A stretch of DNA of 64,000 nucleotides from VBWE01 sp943372645 (GTDB taxonomy: Bacteria > Bacteroidota > Bacteroidia > Palsa-965). The notes below the pieces were generated by a model that had not been told where the DNA came from, did not search any database, and worked only from the letters and a program-made list of their open reading frames with translations. A program made the translations under genes and the position numbers. The number at the start of each line of letters is the position of its first letter. Within the stretch, counting starts at the first letter, position 1. The DNA is taken from contig CALRZN010000008.1 of assembly GCA_943372645.1 (NCBI GenBank), forward strand, positions 62,001-126,000. Direction: 5' to 3'. Positions 35,004 to 44,756 of this stretch are shown here, piece after piece.

Positions 35004-36461
35004 GTGAGTATTTACGACAAATACGAGGCCGTTATCGGTCTCGAAGTGCACACACAGCTGCTTACCAAAAGCAAAGCCTACTCTACCGATGCGGCCGAAT
35101 ACGGCGCGTTGCCCAATACGTTAATAAACCCGGTTACCCTGGGCATGCCCGGCACCCTGCCCCGCGCCAACAAACAGGTTATTGAATTTGCCGTACGCCT
35201 GGGCCTTGCGCTCAACTGCACCATTCGCGAACGCAACGAGTATGCGCGCAAAAACTATTTCTACGCCGATTTGCCGAAAGGCTACCAGATAACGCAGGAC
35301 AAAACACCCATCTGCACCGGCGGTGAGATCACCTTTAAAGAAGCCGACGGCAGCGAAAAATCCATCCGCATCACGCGTATCCACATGGAAGAAGATGCCG
35401 GCAAAAGCATTCACGACCAGGATCCGAACGATACGCTGGTGGATCTGAACCGCGCCGGTGTGCCCCTGCTCGAGATTGTGAGTGAGCCGGATATCCGCAG
35501 CGCCGACGAAGCCTACCGCTACCTCACCGAAGTGCGCCGCATTGTGCGTTACCTCGATATCTGCGACGGCAACATGGAAGAAGGCAGCCTGCGCTGCGAC
35601 GCAAACGTATCGGTGCGCCTGAAAGGGGCCGACAAATACGGTCGCCGCGTGGAAGTAAAAAACATGAACTCGATCAGCAACGTTAAACGTGCGATTGAAC
35701 ATGAAGTGAAACGACACATCGACATCATCGAAGCCGGTGGTGTGGTTGACCAGGATACACGCACCTTTGATGCACCTACCGGAACCACGTTTTCGCTGCG
35801 CAGCAAAGAAGCCGCAAACGATTACCGGTATTTTCCGGAACCGGATTTGTTGCCGGTAATTGTTACGGAAGACTACATTGAAGATGTGCGCAAAACCATG
35901 CCGCCCCTGCCCGATGCGCTGTTTAAAAAATACACCGGCACACTCGGCCTTTCAGAATACGATGCGGGCGTGCTTACCGACAGCAAAGAAATTGCACTCT
36001 ATTTCGAAGATGTTTTAAAACACACATCAAACGCCAAAGCCGCCGCCAACTGGGTAATGGGCCCGGTGAAATCGTTCCTCAATGAACGCGGCATGCACAT
36101 CAGCAGTTTCCCGGTAAGTGCTGCAAAACTGGCGGAACTGATGGCGCTGATTGAAAACGGGAAAATCAGTTTTGCGGTTGCTGCACAGCGCATTTTCCCC
36201 GCCCTGCTCGAAACACCGGACAAGGCTCCGCTGCAGATTGCCGAAGCAATGAACCTGATACAGGACAGCAACGAAGACACGCTGCAGGAACTCATCAAAG
36301 AAGTGGTTGCAAAATACCCGGAAAAAGTGGCGGAATACCGCAGGGGCAAAAAAGGCCTGCAGGGCATGTTCATGGGCGAAGTCATGAAAATGTCGAAAGG
36401 CAAAGCCGATCCGAAAAAAACAAACGAATTACTGACGAACATACTGGAAGGAACAAACTGA
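35004..36461 (+). CDS. gatB: Asp-tRNA(Asn)/Glu-tRNA(Gln) amidotransferase subunit B
   Basis: 485 aa from GTG 35004; an in-frame ATG at 34965 exists, but the family consensus starts at the SIYDKYEAVIGLEVHTQL segment and a promoter-like TATTTTCG lies between the two starts (34971-34978). All GatB landmarks are present: GLEVHTQL, LGMPGTLP, RKNYFYADLPKGYQ, RIHMEEDAGKS, DLNRAGVPLLEIVSEPD, ANVSVR, VEVKNMNS and a C-terminal GatB/YqeY tail. GatB is the kinase and amidation subunit of GatCAB, which converts misacylated Glu-tRNA(Gln) or Asp-tRNA(Asn). gatA and gatC are not in the window. It leads a likely operon with a TlpA-like protein, an M1 peptidase and lpxH. Confidence 0.96.
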   Translation: MSIYDKYEAVIGLEVHTQLLTKSKAYSTDAAEYGALPNTLINPVTLGMPGTLPRANKQVIEFAVRLGLALNCTIRERNEYARKNYFYADLPKGYQITQDKTPICTGGEITFKEADGSEKSIRITRIHMEEDAGKSIHDQDPNDTLVDLNRAGVPLLEIVSEPDIRSADEAYRYLTEVRRIVRYLDICDGNMEEGSLRCDANVSVRLKGADKYGRRVEVKNMNSISNVKRAIEHEVKRHIDIIEAGGVVDQDTRTFDAPTGTTFSLRSKEAANDYRYFPEPDLLPVIVTEDYIEDVRKTMPPLPDALFKKYTGTLGLSEYDAGVLTDSKEIALYFEDVLKHTSNAKAAANWVMGPVKSFLNERGMHISSFPVSAAKLAELMALIENGKISFAVAAQRIFPALLETPDKAPLQIAEAMNLIQDSNEDTLQELIKEVVAKYPEKVAEYRRGKKGLQGMFMGEVMKMSKGKADPKKTNELLTNILEGTN

Positions 36462-36463
36462 AT

Positions 36464-37672
36464 ATGAAATCACTTGTTGCATTATTTGCCGCCGGCGCTT
36501 TGCTGGCATCGTGCAGTCCCAAATCCGGATCAGCTGAAGCAAACAGTGGCACTGTAAAAGGCCAGCTGCTGAACTCGAACGGCGATACGCTGTACCTCAT
36601 TGATTACAATACCGGCCAGGCCATTGGTATAGATACCGTGCTGACCGACGAGAACGGCAACTTTGCGTTTAACGATACCATCAAAGATCCGGGCTTTTAC
36701 AACATCGAAATCGGCAGCAAAACATTTGCCATGGTGTTGCTGGAGCCGGGCAAAACGGCCGTAATCAGCGGTGATGCGAAAAACTTTACGAACACCTGCA
36801 CGGTGGAAGGATCGGATGACAATAAATTCCTGAAAGAGTTTAACGACTACGCTGCAAAATACAACAAACAGAAAGTGGAAGTGATGAGCCGCCTGAAACA
36901 GATGGAGGCCGATTTCCAGGTGCAGGTAAACCTGCTGAAAGATCCGAAGCGCATTGATTCGGTAAGCAAAGTCATCGAAGGCGAATTTAACATGGGGCAG
37001 ATGCAGCTCATGGGCCTCGACAGCAGCGCCGAAGCCTATATCAAAAATTTTGTGCTTCAGCACCCTGCTTCCATGGCCAACCTGCCCGCGCTCTACCTCA
37101 GCGCCGATCCGCAGAGCAGGCAGTCGCTGGTTGATCCGTATGAAAACTTTTCGTACTTCGATACCGTTTCAAAAGCGCTTGCCAAACGCTACCCGAACCT
37201 CGCATCGCTCAAACCGCTGCACGATCAGCTCGAAGCCATCCGCCCGCTCACTGCGGGAGCAATTGCCCCCGAAATTGTACTCAACGATCCGAACGGCAAA
37301 TCCATCCCGCTTTCGTCGCTGCGCGGCAAAGTGGTGCTCATCGATTTCTGGGCTGCGTGGTGCGGCCCCTGCCGCCAGGAACTGCCCAACGTGGTGGAAG
37401 CCTATAAAAAGTATAACAAAAAAGGATTTGAAGTGTACAGCGTTTCGCTCGATAAAGACAAACAGCAGTGGACCGATGCCATTAAAAAAGACGGCCTCAC
37501 CTGGTCTTCGCATGTAAGCGATCTCGGATACTGGCAATCGGCCGTAGTGCCGCTGTACAAAATCCAGGGCATTCCGCTTACCTTCCTGATTGATAAAGAG
37601 GGACGCATCATTTCGCGCGGACTGCGTGGTTTTGCGCTCCAGAAAAAACTGGCGGAACTGTTCCCGTCCTGA
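36464..37672 (+). CDS. DUF4369 / TlpA-like thioredoxin lipoprotein
   Basis: 402 aa. Lipoprotein signal peptide with lipobox LASC (Cys17). Residues ~30-130 match DUF4369 (GTVKGQLLNSNGDTLYLIDY). The C-terminal AhpC/TSA-thioredoxin domain carries W299-C300-G-P-C303, with the cis-Pro loop IPLTFLIDKEGRII. Family members are envelope thiol-disulfide oxidoreductases that reduce or reshuffle cysteines in exported proteins. The start is 2 nt after the gatB stop, which implies co-transcription with gatB although the functions differ. Confidence 0.9.
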   Translation: MKSLVALFAAGALLASCSPKSGSAEANSGTVKGQLLNSNGDTLYLIDYNTGQAIGIDTVLTDENGNFAFNDTIKDPGFYNIEIGSKTFAMVLLEPGKTAVISGDAKNFTNTCTVEGSDDNKFLKEFNDYAAKYNKQKVEVMSRLKQMEADFQVQVNLLKDPKRIDSVSKVIEGEFNMGQMQLMGLDSSAEAYIKNFVLQHPASMANLPALYLSADPQSRQSLVDPYENFSYFDTVSKALAKRYPNLASLKPLHDQLEAIRPLTAGAIAPEIVLNDPNGKSIPLSSLRGKVVLIDFWAAWCGPCRQELPNVVEAYKKYNKKGFEVYSVSLDKDKQQWTDAIKKDGLTWSSHVSDLGYWQSAVVPLYKIQGIPLTFLIDKEGRIISRGLRGFALQKKLAELFPS

Positions 37673-37695
37673 TCATTAACTCGTACTACCTGCCT

Positions 37696-40600
37696 ATGAC
37701 ATTACGTCGGTCACTGCTCGTCGCCTTTGCCGGTGTGTTTGCTTTTGCAAATGCTTCCGCACAAAACAAACCGTATTTCCAGCAGTTTGTAAAATACAAC
37801 ATCACCGTTTCGCTTGATGATGTAAAACACGAACTCACCGGTTTTGAAACGCTGGAATACACCAACAACTCACCGGATGCACTTCCTTTTATCTGGATGC
37901 ACCTCTGGCCAAACGGCTACCGTGAAAACGGAACAGCGCTGGAAAAACAACTGAGCCGGAGCGGTGATCTTGATTTTCATTTTACCGATGACGAAAACCG
38001 TGGCGGAATAGATCAGCTTGATTATAAGGTAGATGGTGTTGCCGCAAAAACAGAAGCGCATCCCAAACACATTGATATTATTAAGCTTGTGCTCAACCAG
38101 CCGCTGCAGCCGGGCAAAAAAATAACCATCACCACACCGTTTCATGTGCGTATACCGAACGGCAATTTTTCGCGCATGGGACATGATGGAAATGAATACC
38201 AGGTTACGCAGTGGTATCCGAAACCGGCGGTGTATGATCGCAATGGCTGGAACGAAATGCCGTACCTCAACCAGGGCGAATTTTATTCCGAGTTCGGCAC
38301 ATTCGATGTGTTTATAACGCTTCCCAAAAACTACGTGGTAGGTGCAACCGGCGATCTGCCGCCGAACGACCCGGAACGCTTGTGGATGGATGATCTGGCC
38401 GCTGCCACCGCAAAAAAGATGGAAACATTCGATCCTAAAAACGCATCGAAAGAGATTCCGCCTTCTGCTTCCGAAACAAAAACATTGCATTTTCACCAGG
38501 AAAACGTACACGACTTTGCATGGTTCTGTGCCAAGACGTTTAACGTAATGAAAAGCCAGGTTACACTGCCCCGCACCAACCACACGGTTACCACGTGGGT
38601 GCTGTTTAAAGACAATCACGCCAATGTGTGGAAAAAAGGAGCCGGTTACATTAACGATGCCCTGTTTTATTATTCAAAATGGAACGGCGATTATCCCTAC
38701 GATCATTGCACCGCGGTAGATGGCGCACTTACAGCCGGCGGCGGCATGGAATACCCGAACATTACGGTGATCAGTGCCGGCAGCAGCCCGTTTCAGCTCG
38801 AAACCGTAATTATGCACGAAGTAGGCCACAACTGGTTTTACGGCATGCTCGGCAGCAACGAACGCATGCACCCGTGGATGGATGAAGGACTCAACTCGTA
38901 CAACGAACTGCGGTATGTGGAAACCAAGTACCCGAACAAATACCTGCTCGGTGATACACTCAATCCAAACCCCGGGGCCAAAGTACTCAACCTGGAGCGT
39001 TACAAACAGAAAGCACAATATTACCAGCTCTCCAATTTATCATGCCGCCAGCATATTGACCAGCCGGTTGAATTTCCTGCTGAAGAATACCTTGAACTGA
39101 ATTACGGTGCCATTGTGTATTCCAAATCGGCCGTATTGTTTGATTACCTGCGCGGTTACCTCGGCGATGAACTGATGGACAAATGTATGCAGGCGTATTT
39201 TGAACGCTGGAAATTCAAACATCCGCAGCCTGCCGATTTCCGCCAGGTGATGGAAGAAGTTTCGGGTAAAAACCTCGCGTGGTTATTTGATGACCTGATT
39301 CCCACCACCAAAAAGTTAGATTACAAAATCGGTGATGTACACCACAACAGCGATGGCTCGTGGGCCGTTACCGTAAAAAACACCGGCGATGTGAAAGGAC
39401 CGGTTTCGGTTTGCGGTGTGAAAGACGGCAACCTGCGCGGCATGGTGTGGTATGACGGGTTCGATGGCAAAATGGTACTCCCCTTCCCGCCTTCGGAGAT
39501 TGATTATTTTGTGCTGGACTATTACGAAGACATCCCGGAGTACAACCGTAAAAACAATACCGCACGCACATCCGGATTGTTTAAACGCACCGAACCACTG
39601 AAAATTCAGTTTGGCGGCAGCCTTGACAATCCGTCGCGCACACAGCTCTTCTGGTTGCCCGCCATGGGCTGGAATATGTATAACGGGTATATGCTCGGTC
39701 TTGCGGTGTACAACCACGCCGCGCCCATGAAACGCTTTGAATGGGAAGCAGCGCCGATGTACGGGTTCCGTAACAAAAACATTGCGGGTTATGCCGGTGC
39801 CACGCTCCACTTCCACCCGAAGGCCGTGTTCGATCACATTGATGTTGGCGCAACTGCCCGCCGTTACTGCTATTCCAACGAACCGCTGCAGGACCTTGAT
39901 TTTAATAAGGTAGCTCCTGAAATTCTTTTGAAATTTAAAAAGAAACGGGCCATCAGTCCGATTAACCAGGAAATCAGGTTGCGGAATATCCTGATCTGGC
40001 AGGACAATGTGATTGGCAAATACCAGTTTACGCCACCGATTTATGATTACACGCAGATCAAAAAATCATTTTACGAAGTATCGTACCGCATTTTTGTAAA
40101 AGACAACCAGGTGCATCCGCTTGATGTTACGGTGAAACTGCAGCAGGGCGATTCGATGCGTAAACTGATGGTTACCGGTAATTACAAACTGCGCATCAAC
40201 AAAACAAAATCGATCCGGTTCCGTGTGTTTGCGGGCACGTTCCTCGACAACACCAATGCCGGGCCGTACCGTTTCCGCATGAGCGGCTGGCGCGGTTACC
40301 AGGACTATCTGTACGATCACACCTATCTCGGCCGCAGCGCAACGTGGGAAGTAGCTTCGAACCAGATGACGGAGAACGATGGCAACTTCAAGCTCTACAC
40401 GCCGGTCGGACAATCGGCGAAATGGCTCACCGCGCTCAACATCAAAGCCGATCTGCCGTTTAACGTAAAGTTCCTGAACAGCATTAAACTGTATGGCGAT
40501 TTCGGAACCTGCGGCAGCGACGGGCTCAACACAGACAACTTCCTGTACAATGCAGGTATTGACCTGCGTCTGTTCGGCGGACTTGCAGATGTGTATTTCC

Positions 40601-40731
40601 CGCTGCTGATGTCAACTGATCTGGCCGATGCTGTTGATGCAAACGGTTGGACGTATGTACAAACCATTCGCTTTGAACTGCAGCTGGAAAAATTAAATCC
40701 GAAGAACCTGCAAAACCTGATTCAGTTCTGA
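37696..40731 (+). CDS. M1-family gluzincin aminopeptidase, secreted
   Basis: 1011 aa with an N-terminal signal peptide (TLRRSLLVAFAGVFAFANAS). The zinc site is H374-E375-V-G-H378-N-W followed 18 residues later by E397 (WMDEGLNSY). The exopeptidase GAMEN-type motif appears as GGGMEYPN (~349-356). This is the M1 aminopeptidase N fold; the extra C-terminal ~400 residues are beta-rich and typical of the Bacteroidota M1 subgroup. It should remove N-terminal residues from peptides in the periplasm or at the surface. Its TGA shares an A with the ATG of lpxH (TGATG). Confidence 0.92.
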   Translation: MTLRRSLLVAFAGVFAFANASAQNKPYFQQFVKYNITVSLDDVKHELTGFETLEYTNNSPDALPFIWMHLWPNGYRENGTALEKQLSRSGDLDFHFTDDENRGGIDQLDYKVDGVAAKTEAHPKHIDIIKLVLNQPLQPGKKITITTPFHVRIPNGNFSRMGHDGNEYQVTQWYPKPAVYDRNGWNEMPYLNQGEFYSEFGTFDVFITLPKNYVVGATGDLPPNDPERLWMDDLAAATAKKMETFDPKNASKEIPPSASETKTLHFHQENVHDFAWFCAKTFNVMKSQVTLPRTNHTVTTWVLFKDNHANVWKKGAGYINDALFYYSKWNGDYPYDHCTAVDGALTAGGGMEYPNITVISAGSSPFQLETVIMHEVGHNWFYGMLGSNERMHPWMDEGLNSYNELRYVETKYPNKYLLGDTLNPNPGAKVLNLERYKQKAQYYQLSNLSCRQHIDQPVEFPAEEYLELNYGAIVYSKSAVLFDYLRGYLGDELMDKCMQAYFERWKFKHPQPADFRQVMEEVSGKNLAWLFDDLIPTTKKLDYKIGDVHHNSDGSWAVTVKNTGDVKGPVSVCGVKDGNLRGMVWYDGFDGKMVLPFPPSEIDYFVLDYYEDIPEYNRKNNTARTSGLFKRTEPLKIQFGGSLDNPSRTQLFWLPAMGWNMYNGYMLGLAVYNHAAPMKRFEWEAAPMYGFRNKNIAGYAGATLHFHPKAVFDHIDVGATARRYCYSNEPLQDLDFNKVAPEILLKFKKKRAISPINQEIRLRNILIWQDNVIGKYQFTPPIYDYTQIKKSFYEVSYRIFVKDNQVHPLDVTVKLQQGDSMRKLMVTGNYKLRINKTKSIRFRVFAGTFLDNTNAGPYRFRMSGWRGYQDYLYDHTYLGRSATWEVASNQMTENDGNFKLYTPVGQSAKWLTALNIKADLPFNVKFLNSIKLYGDFGTCGSDGLNTDNFLYNAGIDLRLFGGLADVYFPLLMSTDLADAVDANGWTYVQTIRFELQLEKLNPKNLQNLIQF

Positions 40732-41480
40732 TGCAAAACGGCAAGCGCATTTATTTCGCTTCTGATTTTCACCTGGGCATTCCCGATCACGCATCGAGCC
40801 TGGAGCGGGAAAAGCGTATTATCCGCTGGCTCGATCAGGTTGCTGCTGATGCTGAAGAAATTTACCTCGTGGGCGATCTGTTCGATGCCTGGTTCGAATA
40901 CAAACGCGCCGTACCCAAAGGTTTTGTGCGTTTCCTCGGAAAGCTGGCGGAACTCAGCGACCGCGGCATAAAAATAAACGTGTTTACCGGAAACCACGAC
41001 ATGTGGATGTTCAGCTACCTCGAACAGGAATGCGGCGTTACCATGTACCGCAACCCGGTTGAACGGGAATGGAACGGTAAAAAATTCATCATCGGTCACG
41101 GCGACGGGCTTGGTCCCGGCGATCACGGGTACAAATTCATCAAAAAAGTATTCCGCAACCCGGTTTGTCAATGGCTGTATGCGCGCCTGCATCCGAACTT
41201 CGGGCTGTGGCTCGCCGATTATTTTTCGCGCAAAGGCTACGACAAAAAAGACGTGGAACGCGATTACAAAGGCGACGACAAAGAATTCCTGATGCTGTAT
41301 TGCCGCGAAGTGCTGCAGAAACGCCACGTGGATTATTTTATTTTCGGACACCGCCACCTCCCGCTCAACCGCGAAGCCGGTCCGGGCAGCCGTTACATCA
41401 ACCTCGGCGACTGGATCAACTATAACACCTATGCCGTGTTCGATGGCAGTACGCTGGCGTTTGAAACGTTTACGGGATAG
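40731..41480 (+). CDS. lpxH: UDP-2,3-diacylglucosamine diphosphatase
   Basis: 249 aa calcineurin-like phosphoesterase with D12-x-H14 (ASDFHLG), GDLFD, GNHDMW, GHGDG and GHRHLP motifs in the order and spacing of LpxH. LpxH cleaves UDP-2,3-diacylglucosamine to lipid X and UMP, the fourth step of lipid A synthesis, at the inner membrane. The family in Bacteroidota is often annotated simply as metallophosphatase, but the match over the whole chain supports LpxH. It overlaps the M1 peptidase stop by one base and is followed by a strong terminator. Confidence 0.88.
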   Translation: MQNGKRIYFASDFHLGIPDHASSLEREKRIIRWLDQVAADAEEIYLVGDLFDAWFEYKRAVPKGFVRFLGKLAELSDRGIKINVFTGNHDMWMFSYLEQECGVTMYRNPVEREWNGKKFIIGHGDGLGPGDHGYKFIKKVFRNPVCQWLYARLHPNFGLWLADYFSRKGYDKKDVERDYKGDDKEFLMLYCREVLQKRHVDYFIFGHRHLPLNREAGPGSRYINLGDWINYNTYAVFDGSTLAFETFTG

Positions 41481-41525
41481 AAAACTTCTTCTGGCTGTAC
41501 GTTTACATACATAACATTACCCGGA

Positions 41526-41547
41526 GCCCGCAATTGCGGGCTTTTTT
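41526..41547 (+). terminator. Terminator of the gatB-lpxH operon
   Basis: Perfect stem GCCCGC (41526-41531) / GCGGGC (41536-41541), AATT loop, six T. Confidence 0.9.
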
Positions 41548-41650
41548 GTTTTGTAAAACGACCGCTTAGGAAAGTAATATGCCCTGTTGGGAAAATACAT
41601 TTCGTTACACGGCAAGGCTGTTTTTAATTCACCAAAAAAGCAGAGAACCC

Positions 41651-42769
41651 ATGGCATTCAAAAAATACGACATCTTTATTTCGTATGCAATCGAGGATAA
41701 GACTACTGTTGCAGGCCCGCTGGCTGAACTGCTAAAAAAAAACGGGCTCAAGGTTTTTTTTGCGGGAACCGAACTTGGAATTGGTGATGATATACGGGAG
41801 GTTATACATAACGGGTTACGCCAGTCGAAATTTGGTGTGGTTATTCTTAGTCCGGACTATAACCGATCGTGGACGTTCGGGGAGTTATTTAACCTGATAG
41901 ACAAAGAGGTATTTGAAAGGCAGGCGGTTATTTTCCCGGTCTGGCATCACATCCGGTTTTCAGAAATTAAAACTCATTTTCCCGACCTTGTTAACCGATA
42001 CGCTTTGCCAACCGACAAAGGGCTTGAATTTATTGCTTCAGAGATAACAAGACAGGTAAAACGCCGCAAGTATAAAAAACGGAAACGGAATTTATTACGG
42101 TTTACAGCGCTTGCGTTTTTAATGTCATTTTCCACAATGCTGATTCCCGGAGTGCAGCATGTGCGCCAACTTAAAGCAAAAAACAATACCGTTTTTGAAA
42201 CGCTGATCAGAAACAAAATCCATGAACGGAAATTGGAAATTGAAAATAATTTCAGGCAACAAAAAACCCTAAACAGGGGCATGCTCAGTTCTCCGGATAC
42301 CGTTATTGAGAAATACCGGTATTACCTGAAACGGGGTAACGGCGGTTATCATTACTACACGTTTAAAAGTGGAATTAAACCGAAGCTGTCATCTAAAAAG
42401 GCGATTCAAACAGCACGGATTCCGGTTTCCGAAGACCCTTCCGCCTATCATGGCCTTGTGGATCCCTTTGCATACCGGTTTAAAGAAACAGTATTGCGGA
42501 AGGACACCGTATTTTATGCAGACTATGGCATGATCAGCCAGTCAGACATGTCATTTACAATAGACTCTTCCTGGACAGACCTGGAGGAACGGCAACACAT
42601 CTATGTGAAGTACAGTAATAATATTGCCGCGGTACGTGTAAAATATATAATCTGGAAAAACAGCAAACCGAAACGCAAACAGTACGTTGATCTTTTTGGA
42701 TTCATGCCACGTGAAGAATATATACTGGCAAATACCAGCGGGCAATGGAAAATTGAGGAAATAAAATAA
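41651..42769 (+). CDS. Membrane-anchored TIR-domain protein
   Basis: 372 aa from ATG 41651; an in-frame extension to 41579 lacks TIR similarity. Residues 1-~135 are a TIR domain: YDIFISYAIEDK (box 1), the GTELGIGDDI loop, VVILSPDYNRSW, and E78 in WTFGELFNLI at the position of the catalytic Glu of NAD+-cleaving TIRs. A very basic stretch (VKRRKYKKRKR, 136-146) and a membrane segment (~149-168) follow, then ~200 residues of periplasmic domain. The TIR therefore faces the cytoplasm and the tail could sense an envelope signal. NADase activity and a defence role are inference. TerB-like and coiled-coil membrane genes follow. Confidence 0.85.
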   Translation: MAFKKYDIFISYAIEDKTTVAGPLAELLKKNGLKVFFAGTELGIGDDIREVIHNGLRQSKFGVVILSPDYNRSWTFGELFNLIDKEVFERQAVIFPVWHHIRFSEIKTHFPDLVNRYALPTDKGLEFIASEITRQVKRRKYKKRKRNLLRFTALAFLMSFSTMLIPGVQHVRQLKAKNNTVFETLIRNKIHERKLEIENNFRQQKTLNRGMLSSPDTVIEKYRYYLKRGNGGYHYYTFKSGIKPKLSSKKAIQTARIPVSEDPSAYHGLVDPFAYRFKETVLRKDTVFYADYGMISQSDMSFTIDSSWTDLEERQHIYVKYSNNIAAVRVKYIIWKNSKPKRKQYVDLFGFMPREEYILANTSGQWKIEEIK

Positions 42770-42867
42770 CGCCGCGGGAAACAGAAACACGGTGTTCACA
42801 AAAAACAGTTGTTTGATAACCACCGCCTGTTGAATTTAGTCTGCGAACTGCAAATACCGAAACAAAT

Positions 42868-43275
42868 ATGATAACGGAAGAACACAAAAAGTTTTTTTTA
42901 CAGTTGTATGCCATTGCGCTGGCCGATAAAAATGTAAGTGCAGAAGAACTGTTATACCTGCACGAATTTGCAAAGCAGAACGGGATGCCGGAAGATGCTA
43001 TTGAATCGTTATTACTGATGCCGGTTTTCCAGGAAGTACAGCCGCCCGACAGCCTGAATGAAAAAGTAGAATACCTCTATTTCTGCACGGGTATGGCCCT
43101 GGCCGATGGACAACTGGCAGAATCCGAACGGGATGCGTTACGGACAATTGTGCTGCAGCTCGGTTTCCTGGAGGAAAATGCAGATGGTATTGTCGCATTT
43201 TTTACGGATGAGCTGAAAAAGGGCACCTCCATTTCTGATATCCAGGCCATTGTAAAATTAAATCTCTTAACCTGA
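42868..43275 (+). CDS. TerB-like protein
   Basis: 135 aa, all helical, with two copies of the TerB-type pattern (ALADKNVSAEELLYLHEFAKQN and MALADGQLAESERDALRTIVLQ), each with the acidic D-x-x-x-x-x-E turn typical of the TerB/DjlA metal-binding fold. TerB modules occur in tellurite-resistance and stress or phage-response clusters, at the membrane face. It lies 98 nt after the TIR gene and 12 nt before the coiled-coil membrane protein, so it pairs with the latter. Confidence 0.8.
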   Translation: MITEEHKKFFLQLYAIALADKNVSAEELLYLHEFAKQNGMPEDAIESLLLMPVFQEVQPPDSLNEKVEYLYFCTGMALADGQLAESERDALRTIVLQLGFLEENADGIVAFFTDELKKGTSISDIQAIVKLNLLT

Positions 43276-43287
43276 ACGAAAACGAAC

Positions 43288-44517
43288 ATGCTGAAAAAAG
43301 GACTATTTGTTGTCAAACAGGAACTGCACGATGATACATTCACCGAAGCGGAAACTGCAGAACCTTATCATTACAGTGAAGAAGGTTTTGTGCAATCGCG
43401 TATGAACCGGGGAAACCTGCATGCCCTGAAAATCAATATTAACCGGATATTTCAGCGTTACCGCGAAAAACATGCAGCCAACATTGCAGAACAGGATCAA
43501 AAAAAAGCAGACAACTTCCGGCGGATTCAACTGCTTATTGCAGAAAACAATTCGCTTGATGAACAGATTGCAACGATAAAAACAATTAACAAAGAAGTAT
43601 TACATACACAGATTGCATCTTGCCGCAACACAATAACTGAAATACGGAAAAAGCCGGAAACAATTGCCAATGGATCGTACAGCCGGTTTACATTCTGGAT
43701 GTGTGCCGTTTTACTGGCCGGGTTAAGTGTCTTCCTGTTTGTGTATTATACGTCTGCTTCTTACGCTGCTTTTTACAAAAACTTCGGCCCGCAGAATTTC
43801 CGGACAACACAGGTGATATTTGATCCCGGTGCAATTACGAGTGCTTACAACGAAGGATTTATGGAGGCCCTTTTTGTAATCAGCATGCCCTTTGTATTTA
43901 TGGCCATCGGGTATTTACTGCATAAGATGCTTGAAAAAAGAACGGTGTTGAGTATGATCAGGCTGGGGTTATTTCTTATGCTCACAATTGCCTTCAATGC
44001 CATACTGGGATACCAGGTAGCTGCTAAAATACATGATGCAACAACCATTGCATCGTATGCAGACCCTCACCCCTACTCCATTTCAGAAGCAACCAATGAT
44101 GCCGTTTTCTGGCAGGTAATTTTTGCCGGATTTACCGGTTACTTTTTGTGGGGGCTGGTACTCGACTTTTTCACTGACGGGTTAGCCAAACGTAACCGCA
44201 TCCGAACCGCGCTGAAAGCAGAGATGAAAACCATACAGGTTAATGAAATGCAGCTGCAGGCGTATGACATCGAGACACAGGCAATGGCAGCAGAACGCAA
44301 TGCGAACAAAGAGCAAATACGCAAACTGGAATCGTTAAACGATATTGTTATTATTAATCCCCAGGAGTTTGAACACCGGCTTTACGAATACCTCAGTGGC
44401 TGGGTCGAATGGATGCATTACAAACGCATGCCGGAAACCGATATACAACAGGCACACCATATTGCAGAAGAGTTTATATCGAATATGAAAAGAAGGTTTG
44501 AAGCTATTGAAGCCTGA
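43288..44517 (+). CDS. Coiled-coil multi-TM membrane protein
   Basis: 409 aa. An N-terminal soluble part (~1-125) with predicted coiled coil (IAEQDQKKADNFRRIQLLIA and neighbours); four membrane segments near 133-152, 190-212, 223-242 and 274-295; and a second coiled coil (~300-350) followed by an acidic C-terminal helix bundle. No named domain is recognised. It is 12 nt behind the TerB-like gene and presumably forms a membrane complex with it. Its 3' end faces the convergent small Cys-rich gene across 20 nt. Confidence 0.7.
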   Translation: MLKKGLFVVKQELHDDTFTEAETAEPYHYSEEGFVQSRMNRGNLHALKININRIFQRYREKHAANIAEQDQKKADNFRRIQLLIAENNSLDEQIATIKTINKEVLHTQIASCRNTITEIRKKPETIANGSYSRFTFWMCAVLLAGLSVFLFVYYTSASYAAFYKNFGPQNFRTTQVIFDPGAITSAYNEGFMEALFVISMPFVFMAIGYLLHKMLEKRTVLSMIRLGLFLMLTIAFNAILGYQVAAKIHDATTIASYADPHPYSISEATNDAVFWQVIFAGFTGYFLWGLVLDFFTDGLAKRNRIRTALKAEMKTIQVNEMQLQAYDIETQAMAAERNANKEQIRKLESLNDIVIINPQEFEHRLYEYLSGWVEWMHYKRMPETDIQQAHHIAEEFISNMKRRFEAIEA

Positions 44518-44537
44518 TGTATGAAAGAGTCAACCGC

Positions 44538-44756
44538 TCAGTAACACAACTTACAAGCCCGGAGGTTCCGTTTAAGCGCAACCTCCGGCTTTACTTCCAG
44601 GATATCGCTTTTGCAGTGCTGCAGCCCACGGCATTTTATACGGGAATGGTATGCCACGGCACCTTCGCTGTCGCAAATAAAAACGGTGGCTGTGTTTTTT
44701 ACCGACAGCAGTGCTGATGTTAAAAGCAGCAGCACAACGAGTGAAATCTGTTTCAT
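44538..44756 (-). CDS. Small secreted Cys-rich protein
   Basis: 72 aa with a signal peptide (MKQISLVVLLLLTSALLSV) and a mature domain reading VFICDSEGAVAYHSRIKCRG and then LQHCKS, ending ACKLCY. The Cys/His pattern (CxS..AxxYHxxxxCRGLxxC...CxxCY) is that of a recurring Bacteroidota family of small exported proteins; five Cys and one His could bind a metal or form disulfides. Its ATG overlaps the stop of the 292-aa gene by 4 nt (ATGA), so the pair is translationally coupled. Confidence 0.75.
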   Translation of the reverse strand: MKQISLVVLLLLTSALLSVKNTATVFICDSEGAVAYHSRIKCRGLQHCKSDILEVKPEVALKRNLRACKLCY

